From Rhipicephalus microplus (Eukaryota > Arthropoda > Arachnida > Ixodida > Ixodidae), in contig NC_134701.1 in NCBI RefSeq assembly GCF_043290135.1, forward strand, positions 97,048,202 to 97,112,201: DNA of 64,000 bases. The letters are read 5' to 3'. Both the position numbers and the translations under genes were made by a program. Each line of letters starts with the position of its first letter. Position 1 is the stretch's first letter. Below the pieces are notes generated by a model. That model searched no databases, had not been told where the DNA came from, and worked only from the letters and a program-made list of their open reading frames with translations. Below, piece after piece: positions 55,569-64,000 of this stretch.

Positions 55569-56173
55569 ATTCCACAAAATTTCAAGCAAGTGTGTAGCGG
55601 CACAAAAATGATAGTTATTTATGGCGTAGTGCGTATCCAGCAAGTTTGCATGTAGCACTTACCCAAGGAGTGTTTATAAGAGGCACTTAAAGGCCGCTCT
55701 TCTAGCTTTCGCTGTGACTGTGCTGCGCCATCTTCGCAGGCCTGGTGGTTTTTTTTAAGTGCAGTCGGTTTAAACTACCAATATATTTTCCTGCCGTTGC
55801 TGGTCAGCTACAAAGCGTTAATCACCTGTAAAACATACCCACATACTTCAGCCAGCAGAACGCGAGTATGTTCACATGTATCTGGAGAAAATGGTATTAG
55901 GACGTACGCGACAATATTTTCACTATTTCCTTGTCAACAATCGCCAGTCTGTAAGTGACTAAGGTTGCACGGAGGGCTTGTTGGTTATTCATGTTGTTCG
56001 AGGTATAGCATATCCAGGACGGAACAGAGAAGAAGACACAGAACACATACAGGGCGCTAAATTTCAACAATGCAACTTCAACAAGATCATCTATGCTACC
56101 GAAAAGTTTTGATCCACACCAGGTATATTCAAATAGGGCGTAGCATTCATGAGAGAACCCAGATGTAGGCTCC
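55569..56173. other. Intergenic, nothing recognised
   Basis: No supported feature. Confidence 0.4.
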
Positions 56174-56238
<65 letters not shown>

Positions 56239-56239
56239 G
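56174..56239. repeat. (GATA)n microsatellite
   Basis: About 16 perfect tetranucleotide units. Confidence 0.97.
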
Positions 56240-56404
56240 AGTAGTAATAATGTGATGGGAGGAGGGGCGAACGAAAGGAAGAAGGGCCATCATCTCGGTT
56301 GCTTACAGACTTCGCATCAGCTGCGTGCCGCCATCGTATTTTATATAAGTCACGCTATGGCAGGCATCCGGCGGTGCTCGCGTGCCGGCAGGTGTTCCAC
56401 AGAT

Positions 56405-56575
56405 AGACAGACAGACAACATACATACATACATACATACATACATACATACATACATACATACATACATACATACATACATACAGACAGGCATAGACAGA
56501 TGGACGATCAAACACACGCACACTTATCCCCACTCATCATCCTCCACTCCGTTTATATGCTGCGATTTTTTAAAT
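56405..56575 (-). repeat. Variable-core repeat, partial copy 5, with (CATA)n core
   Basis: A (CATA)n run at 56419-56484 is followed by the reverse complement of the family head (CCCCACTCATCATCCTCCACTCCG...ATGCTGCGATTTTT). The tail end is not identified. Confidence 0.6.
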
Positions 56576-56589
56576 GCGAATGCATTTCT

Positions 56590-57469
56590 TAGTTGAGGTA
56601 TATCAGGTGTCGGGTGGTGTAAGCGTGCCGCAGGTGTTATCTTTCTACTCTTATTCCCTCGCTCATAGCAACATCTGCAGGGGCGCGTGCTTATCTTCAC
56701 CCCTAGCAACCGAAGCAGGTGGTGCGGGCGGAGCGGCGGAGAGTGAGTGAAGTGATGTGCTCTAGCTTGTGAGGGCGCTTGCATTGCAGGAACTGGCAGC
56801 ACTCCCGCATGTGTGGGGAGAGTGTATGAGAGGGTAAATGCAGTGCTTCGCGGCTCCTTTTCTCACCGTTCGCTCTCTCTCTCTTCCTGCACTCCACTCT
56901 CCCGTCCGCTCACTCGTACGTATATACAAAGGAAATAAAGCGCGTTTCTCACTCTCGATCGTTCGCTGGCTGATGATTTTGCAAATAAATGATTGCGGTA
57001 CAAATCATCGCTTCGTCGGTAATTTGCGCCAATAAAATTACTATGCTGTGTACTCTCCGCGCAACAAATACCTTCGCATTTTCTCGCGGTTCTTTTCGTG
57101 CTTGTGGGTGCAATTTTTTTAGCGATGTGCCACCTGAGGGTCTCTGCTCAATGGAGCGCGTAATGTCATCGTCATGGTTCATCATAAAGAGTCCAGAGCC
57201 GCAAAATATACGTAAAGCTCACACGTCGCGACCAGTCTCTAGAATGCATAGCATATGTTGAAGATTCGTTGTTGCTACTTCGGGCATTATGTTTTTCATA
57301 GCAGTGATGTCGGGATTCCGGACATAACTTGCGAGGGCGTCAAGTTTGTCATCGAATATCAAAGGCACAAAAACCTTGATCTCTACGGCATTGAGACCTA
57401 TTTAAAACACTACTTCTTCGAACTTATCTACATTGTGATGGTGCTTTGCTGTGACCGGTTCTCCACCAG
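56590..57469. other. Intergenic, nothing recognised
   Basis: Short open frames without recognisable motifs. Confidence 0.4.
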
Positions 57470-57758
57470 TTCATATCCACAAAGTGAATGATGATGAGTG
57501 TGACGGAGCATTCATACGCTCGTCCACCCGCCCACCCATGCATTTGTCTGTCGGTTTGTCTGTCTGCCCGTCCCTCCAACTGTCTGCCTTTCTGTACACT
57601 TGTCTGTGTGTTTTTCTCTGTGTCAATCTGTGTGTCCCTCTGTCTGATAGTCTATCTGTCTGTCCGTCTGTGTACCCGTGCACTCGTCCACCCATCAGTT
57701 CGTGCATTAGTTCGCCCGTGCGTACGTGTGTCTATCTGTCCGTGTGTCTGTTTTTCTA

Positions 57759-57828
<70 letters not shown>

Positions 57829-57905
57829 GGTCTGTTAATTTAATACTGCTGGTTTTGACGGCGTAGGACAAGGTTAGAAGAACAGGAGCTTTGCCCCTGA
57901 AATCG
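57470..57905 (+). repeat. Variable-core repeat, copy 6, with (GTCT)n core
   Basis: Starts CATATCCACAAAGTGAATGATGATGAGTG. The core changes from GTCC-type to a nearly perfect (GTCT)n at 57760-57833. The end reads AGGAGCTTTGCCCCTGAAAT, a mutated form of the family end. Confidence 0.78.
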
Positions 57906-58114
57906 CAGCATAAATACGGAGTGAACACAGTTGAAAATCTCATTAATGTGTCTTGCGTGTTCTGGTTTCATCTGGTGGTAACAATTGCGCAAGAACAGAA
58001 CGATGACAAAGAGACAAGAAGGAAACATCTCACGCCTTTTGGCGTCGTTCTGTTCTCGCAATATAACTATCGGGCTGTCATACCAACTAGCCCAAACAGC
58101 CACACTTCTAGGTT

Positions 58115-58355
58115 ACACTAGAACACACTGGTGTGTGGTGGTGTGTATACAAGCCTGGTGTGCTGCGTTTTGGAGGGGACATTGACCAACTCTGGTGTGT
58201 CCTGTTGGAAAGTGTTCTGGTAGAATGTCTTATGGTGTGAAAATTGACCCGGTGTGGGGTGTCATGGAGGGAACGCCGACCCAGACTGGTGTGTTCTGGT
58301 GGGAAGACCACGCTGGTGTGTTCTGGTTGGATGTGTTCTGGTGGACTCAAGAGTT
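58115..58355. repeat. Degenerate minisatellite, CTGGTGTGTTCTGG-type unit
   Basis: Words CTGGTGTG, GTGTTCTGGT and GGGAAGACC recur with irregular spacing; reverse-strand translation gives PPEHTS repeats. It is not a gene. Confidence 0.65.
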
Positions 58356-58359
58356 ATAT

Positions 58360-59339
58360 TCTGTGCTTGGGGCTTGGACTAAGATTTTTTTCGATCGAAT
58401 GCACTCGAACTCACACTCCTCAATATTTCCCTCAACCACACTCACTTGTAGTAAAGCTCACCAAAATACGGCTGAGCCGGCCGCTCTCAGACTAATGGCT
58501 CAATCATATTCAGTGAGTTCATTCACGAGTACGTTAACTTATAATTAGCATTTCCAACCATGGTGTCAATGCTCTTTAGTTTTGTTGCCATTTAGTGCTA
58601 ACACTTAGAAATAACCCTGAAGCCACGAAACACGTATAAAAAATTTGGTTTCATTTCGAAGTTTTTGTTGCCATGGAGAGTACGTTCGGCCCTTCACAAA
58701 CAAATACCAAAGTCCACTTGGATCTTGCAGCTTATGGAAGCACCGCTGCATTATGAAAAGCATATTGGCATGCTTTTTGCAGTACTATTTCAATGTATTG
58801 TAGCATACCTGCATTGTTTCCCAAGCTTTTTTAAAATGCCCGCATCCGTAAAACAACCCCCGTAATAGAGCTGATCACTTTGAGATAGAACAGCTAACTT
58901 TATTTGCAAACCTTGTGTCTGTGTGCACCCGAAATCGCTCTTGGAGCACCTGCATGTCTATTCACCCTTCGCTGTTAACATGTAACACGTACAACCTACA
59001 GTGATATACTCAGGGCTTGTTACTATATCCTTGTGAATTAAACATACGCCACACTGCTTACGTATCACTATAACACCACCACCTCGACATCAAAACCAAA
59101 ATTATTTTTTTAGGAAGCAATATTAAAAAAAACATATTATCTGCACTTCAAACAGCTATATATTTTTAGCACCTCAACTATTTTAGAAGCAACAATACAA
59201 GACTGTTCAAACTCGTAGTACTTCTTCAATGCTATTATTTACCTTATTTGGTGCCCTCTTCAGTCCCCTTTGACCTCGTACCTTTCAATATGAGTTTTCA
59301 GTGGCAATTCACTAAGCACATTTTGTTGAAAGGCAACTC
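58360..59339. other. Intergenic, nothing recognised
   Basis: AT-rich, no supported feature. Confidence 0.4.
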
Positions 59340-59497
59340 GCACGAGATTTTGTTATTGTAGAGGAGAAGAGGGGCCTCAGTGGTATTTCTCGGCGCCTCA
59401 GAGGCATCGCCATCAGCATAGGCTCGTGCTTGCTGCGCTTGGCTGGACACTGCTGACTGCTTCGCCTTCTGCGTTCGGCTCTACAAGTAAACCCTTT
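59340..59497 (+). repeat. Possible 5' LTR remnant of E6
   Basis: The end AAGTAAACCCTTTTAAAAG followed by TGGTAGAGTCTGCTGCG lines up with the E2 LTR end (AAGTTACCCGTAACA, then a 4-nt gap and TGGTGGAGG). The left boundary is a guess. Confidence 0.4.
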
Positions 59498-59564
59498 TAA
59501 AAGTGGTAGAGTCTGCTGCGTTTCGATCACTCTGGAGCTTCGGAATTGCATTTTACGGTCCATT

Positions 59565-60818
59565 ATGGCTACCGACACAAGCGCCGCTCCAACTCCTCCA
59601 CCGGCACCGCCTACTGCCCGTTGCGCCGGTTCTCTACGTCTGGGAGATCCCCCTGCTTTCTCAGGCACAGAAGACAAGGACGTTGATAACTGGATTTCTA
59701 TGTACGAGCGAGTGAGTACTCAACACAAATGGGATGATGCCGCCAAGTTGGCCTACGTCTCCTTCTACCTGTCAGACGTCGCCAAGCTGTGGTTCATAAA
59801 CCACGAAGTGGGACTCCCTACGTGGTCTGTCTTCAAAAGAAGCCTCACATAAGTTTTCGGACGGCCTGAGGTACGCAAATGCCATGCCGAACAACGCCTG
59901 CATACTCGGTCCCAGCAGCTTGGTGAGAATTTCACAAGCTATATTGAGGACGTTCTGGACCTTTGCAAGCGAGTCAACAAGTCGATGTCCGAAGAGCTTA
60001 AGATCAAGCACATCATGAAGGGCATTGAAGACGACGCTTTCTAAATGTTGCTTTCTTATAAGAGACCTCACAGTGTCGTAGAACTGACCGAGTTATGCCA
60101 TAGTTTGACGAGTTGTGCAGGCAACATCTTTCCACCCGACGTTCCTCGGTGCTTGACGACTCTTTGTCCAGCCTGTCCACCCTTGGCATAGGTGAAGACC
60201 ATGCCCTCTTCTCTCCAAGATCCAAGAGTTCATCCGCGCTGAGGTCACTCGTCAACTCTCTTCGATGTTCTATGTACCCGATCAACCACGCAGATTGCCG
60301 TCTACACTCCGCGATTTCATTCAAGACCAGATCGCACAAGTTCTTCCTGCCGACCGTGAACCACCGCCAGTCGCCGCACCTCTCACGTACGCCGAGGCCG
60401 TTGCTCAACCTCGACAGCCTGCGTTCCAGCCAGCGCCTATTTATTCGCCACTCCCTTTTCGCCGCCGACCTATTCACCACCGCCTACGCCGATACCACCT
60501 CGGCCGTAGTTTTCTGCACGCCAGCCCCAACTCGGCGTCTACTTTGACCAATGGCGGACGTACGACAACCGTCTGATATGTTTTGCTTGTGGCGGTGTTG
60601 GCCACGTGGCGAGTTATTGTCGTCGTCGACAGGCTGCTCAGAACATTCGACGAATGCCTTATTTCGACCCTCAGTTTTCTTCTATGCCTTCAAGCCCTCC
60701 TTCCTCTTCCTTTCTTTCTGATCGTCCACTCGGCCCCACCCACCGCTCCCCCTCTCCACGTCGACGTTCGCCTTCTCCTATGCGTCGCTGTTCCGGACCC
60801 ACCGACCAGGAAAGCTAA
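59565..60818 (+). pseudogene. gag: E6 gag
   Basis: ATG at 59565. DVDNWISMYERVSTQHKWDD and FYLSDVAKLWFINHEVG are the gag core. Stops lie at about 59850 and 60042, with frameshifts after 60080. The knuckle CFACGGVGHVASYC is at about 60583-60624, followed by a Ser/Arg/Pro tail. The last gag codons are GAA AGC TAA within GGAAAGCTAA (60809-60818). Confidence 0.85.
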
Positions 60819-61870
60819 CGGCCGCAGTTCCCGATGCACGAACGGCGTCCCTGTCGCCATGCACAAGTCTTCGCCCCTGTCTAGCTAACGCCAATGAAGT
60901 GTCCGTGGATGGTATCGTCGTCATGGCACTTGTCGACACCGGAGCCGCTCTATCCATCCTTTCCGTCAACCTGTGCCGCAAACTCCTCAAAGTTCTGACG
61001 CCATTATCCGGCCTATCTCTTAGAACGGCTAAAGCACAAAGTGTAACACCTCTCGCAGCCTGTACCACACGAGTCGTCATCGAAGGGATTGTGTAAATTG
61101 TCGAATTCGTAGTGCTGCCCTCGTGTTCCCAAGACATGATACCCAGCTAGGACTTCCTTGCGAATAATAATACCGTCATTGACTGCGGTCGCGATGGACT
61201 TGGGCTGTCTGCACTTCCTGATGTTGACGCTGTCGAAGCCTCCCAGCCATAATATAAACTGTCTGTTTCTGACAACACCGCCGTACCACAGCGCTCTTCT
61301 CTGCTGGTGACTGTGTCGTGTGACGTTATTTCTGACAGTGATGTTCTATTTACGCCTCCTGCCCTGTTCTTTCAACGCAAATGTTCTGCACTGCACGTTG
61401 CTCTCCTTACTCTCCACCATGGTGCCACGAAGACGCTCGTGTGCAATACCAGCGCATTGTACACCTTTACCTTTATTTATGGTACCTTTACATAAAGGTT
61501 CTTTACATTTATTTTATGGTGAATGTCTCAGTCACGTGCATTAAACTGACGTCCGTCACATTTTTGACGCTCCGTCTAGTTTACTTTCTACGGACCTCAG
61601 TGCACTCATTTCTGGCTCTGTTGTTGACCAGTCACTCCTTGACGCTTTCCACCGCTCCATCGATGTCGCAACGTCAGCTTCAGAATGAAGCCAGTTGGTC
61701 AACCTGCTGCAAACGTTTCGTACTTCTTTTGATAGCATCGCTTCTGGCCTCAATCGCACATCAAACATGTCTCACAAGATTGACACAGGAAGCCATACGC
61801 CTCTATGGTAGCGTCCCTACGAAGTCTCGGCGTCAGAGCGCCGTGTTATTGACGAGCAGGCTGCTGACAT
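60809..61870 (+). pseudogene. pol: E6 protease and linker
   Basis: After the slip-site-like GGAAAGC the -1 frame gives GKLTAAVPDAR. The protease reads VMALVDTGAALSIL, then a stop at 61096 and VEFVVLPSCSQDMIP. The linker to RT (ALISGSVVDQSLLDAFHR) lies across several frames near 61560-61690, with a small local duplication near 61470-61520. Confidence 0.8.
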
Positions 61871-62660
61871 GCTCCAGTGGGGTATTGTACAGCCTTCCAA
61901 CAGTCCCTGGCTGTCACCGGTCGTTCTTATTAAGAAGAAGGACGGCTTCATTCAGTTCTGTGTGAAGTACCGACGTGTAAACAAGATCACCCGTAAGGAC
62001 GTTTACCCGTTACCGCGAGTAGACGAGGCCCTTGACTCTTTGCAGGAAGCAGAATACTTCTTTTCGCGTTATTTACGGTCTGGATGCTGGCAAGTTCCTA
62101 TGGAAGCATCTGACCGACCATAAACAGCATTTTTCACACCTGGTGGAATGATACAAATTTACCGTTATGCCATTCGGCCTTTGTAATTCTCTTGCCACTT
62201 TTGAAATAATGATGGACACTATTTTACGAGGCCTCAAGTGGAACACATATTTGCGCTACCTTGATGACGTAGTTGTCTTTTCCACCAATTTGGACACCCA
62301 TTTAGGTCGTCTCCATCCCAACTTCACACGACTCACCGACGCCGGCCTTCAACTCAACCTCAAGAAGTGTCGTTTTGGTGACCGGCCGCTCATCATTCTT
62401 GGTCATGTCGTATCGCGGGGCGGCATACTTCCCGACCCCGCCAAGCTTCGAGCCGTCGCCAATTTTCCGAAGCCAAAGAATTTAAAAGAACTTGGAAGTT
62501 TTGTCGGCTTGCCGTCATACTTCCGACGCTTTATTCGAAATTTTATTCCATATGTGCGCCCCTTACGGACCTTCGTAGCGGCGACAAGGACCTTTCCACC
62601 TGGTCACCAGCATGTGACGATGCGTTCACCAAATTACGCTGCCTGCTAACTTGACCACCC
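61850..62660 (+). pseudogene. pol: E6 reverse transcriptase
   Basis: 61869-62123: WGIVQPSNSPWLSPVVLIKK, RRVNKITRKDVYPLP. 62167-62649: MPFGLCNSLATFEIMM, catalytic YLDD in [40 protein letters not shown] stop lies at about 62121 and a shift follows. Confidence 0.85.
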
Positions 62661-63451
62661 ATCCTCTGCCAATATAATCCTGCCGCTCCCACGAAGGTTC
62701 ATACTGATGCCAGCGGTGTTTGACTTGGCGCTGTGCTCGCGCAAAGAAAGACAGGGTTTGAAGAATATGTCGTCACCTACGCAAGCCAAACTTTGATGAA
62801 AGCCGAGGCTAACTACTCCGTGACCGAAAAAGAGTGTTTAGCTATTTTTGGGCACTTGGAAAATTTCTCCTCTACCTGTATGGTCACTCATTCGACGTCG
62901 TTACTGACCATCACGGCCTTTGTTTGCTATCCACACTTAAAGAACCTTCCGGACGACTTGCTCGCGGGGTACTCAAACTTCAGGAGTACGACACCCGCGT
63001 TATTTACAGATCCGGTCGTAAGCACACGGACGCCAACACCCTTTCTCGCTCGCCCATACCGGATGAAGGTGTTTGCCTTTCTTCCCTCGAGCCTGCACTT
63101 GCGTCATCCGCCTTGCGCAACATGACGGTGGAACAACGAAAGGGCCCCTGGATCAGTGGCCTCATAAGCATTCTTTCTGATCCTCTCACTCATCCGCCGT
63201 GTCACGCTCTCCGCCGCCAGGCTAGCAACTTTAGCCTAAGGGATGATCTTATTTATCGACACAACTACCTTTTCGACGGTCGTAAGTGTCTTCTTGTGAT
63301 ACCCCGCCATCTTCGAGCTGTCATCTGCGAATCTTTTCGCGCTGACCCACAGTGCGCCCACGCAGGCCTCTTAAAGTCATACGCTAGGCTTCGACTCAGA
63401 TTTTATTGGCGTGGTATGTATAACTACGTTCGGAAATTCATTCGCTCGTGA
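62661..63451 (+). pseudogene. pol: E6 RNase H and integrase zinc region
   Basis: HTDASGV then a stop, [47 protein letters not shown]. The integrase N-part reads LIYRHNYLFDGRKCLLVIPR, HAGLLKSYARLRLRFYWRG and then a stop at about 63449 before CQRRK. Confidence 0.83.
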
Positions 63452-64000
63452 GCCCTGTGCCAACGACGAAAGTTACCTCCCGGGCAAGTATAACCGTTAC
63501 AACCTCTTCCTTGTCATAGTCGACCTTTTGATGGCGTCGGCATTGACATTTACAGACCACTACCATCAACTCTAGCTGGTAATCGCTGGATTATTGTTGC
63601 GATAGATCATCTGACACGCTATGCCGAAACAGCTGTGCTGCCGACTGCCACAACCCGTGACGTTGCAACGCTTCTGTTGCAACGTTTCGTTCTGCGTCAT
63701 GGTGCCCCTCGCGAGCTCTTCAGTGATAGAGGCCTTGCCTTCCTTTCTGAAACCTTGAAGGCATTACTCAATGAATGATGATTCGTGCACCGCAGAAGTA
63801 CAACGTACCATCCTCAAACAAATGGCATGACGGAGTGCTTAAACCGTACTCTTGGCAATATGCTGTCGATGTAAGTCGCCTCTGATCATTCAATTTCGGA
63901 CCAAGTTCTCCCGTTCGTAACCCACGCGTATAATACTGCCGTACAAGCTACTACTGGGTTTTCGTCGTACTTTCTTCTATACGGACGAGAATCTTCAAAT
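63452..64000 (+). pseudogene. pol: E6 integrase core, partial
   Basis: AIDHLTRYAETAVLP (first Asp), HGAPRELFSDRGLAFLSE (second Asp), a stop, then YHPQTNGMTECLNRTLG, where the catalytic Glu is kept but the following residue is Cys. Continues beyond the window. Confidence 0.82.

Larger units (their letters stand above)
59340..64000 (+). mobile_element. Degenerate Ty3/gypsy retrotransposon E6 (3' end outside window)
   Basis: LTR remnant, primer-like site, gag, protease, RT, RNase H and integrase follow in order on the plus strand. Sequence style is close to E2 throughout, so they are related families. Stops and frameshifts are frequent, indicating an old copy. Confidence 0.88.

Noticed and set aside
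57451..57943. Cysteine-rich LSVCLSVC frames that look like a secreted peptide
   Set aside because: Encoded by (GTCT)n repeats; no signal of coding selection.
58108..58350. PPEHTS-repeat protein
   Set aside because: Reverse-strand reading of a minisatellite; irregular units and no start context.

Overview
The window is a eukaryotic repeat graveyard, most likely from a hard-tick (ixodid) genome. The evidence for a tick is the type and density of retroelements and a short interspersed repeat tail at 39183-39275 of a kind I recall as widespread in ticks. This is inference from sequence style, not from a search. I see no intact host protein-coding gene. The only candidate host-type coding sequence is a broken THAP-domain remnant near 53.4-53.6 kb. 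Nearly every long open frame belongs to a retrotransposon.

Layout. 1-5015: a minus-strand Ty3/gypsy element (E1; its 3' end lies beyond the window start) with gag, protease, reverse transcriptase, RNase H and integrase, inserted into an older plus-strand LINE (about 5016-7260). That LINE is also split by an unclassified repeat with a variable core (5258-6055). 7395-7600: tRNA-derived SINE dimer. 7850-10590: 5'-truncated minus-strand LINE with endonuclease and RT. 10860-11940: eroded plus-strand Penelope-like element. 13691-18771: a complete young Ty3/gypsy element (E2; short LTRs, ATAT target duplication) lying between the arms of an older inverted repeat. 19669-19860: fold-back element. 20824-22400: (TATC)n followed by a roughly 147-bp satellite. 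25455-32547: CsRn1-type Ty3/gypsy element (E7), invaded by a Penelope-like element with a GIY-YIG domain and, in its 5' LTR, by LINE sequence. 32590-33368: second copy of the variable-core repeat. 33553-37922: Mag-type Ty3/gypsy element (E3) with LTRs, a tRNA-Ser-like primer site and an ATTAT duplication. 38590-40401: eroded gypsy remnant with an LTR-like end. 42165-53359: a Ty3/gypsy element (E4) with an internal inversion, host to a nested non-autonomous element (E5, 43909-49200) with 1314-bp LTRs that encodes only gag and protease. 55-58 kb: more variable-core repeats and simple repeats. 59340-64000: plus-strand gypsy element (E6), degenerate, running off the right edge.

How the pieces work. 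In each complete gypsy element the LTRs supply promoter and polyadenylation signals, gag makes the particle, protease processes it, RT/RNase H copies the RNA from a tRNA primer bound next to the 5' LTR, and integrase inserts the copy. Every element in the window carries stops, frameshifts or rearrangements, so none looks autonomous, although E2 and E3 were inserted recently enough for both LTRs to be nearly identical. Four gypsy elements (E1, E2, E4, E6) share a gag/pol junction built around GGAAA(A/G)C just before the gag stop, with pol in the -1 frame. E3 instead keeps gag and protease in one frame.

Nesting gives a relative chronology: LINE before E1; inverted repeat before E2; E7 before its Penelope and LINE insertions; E4 before E5.
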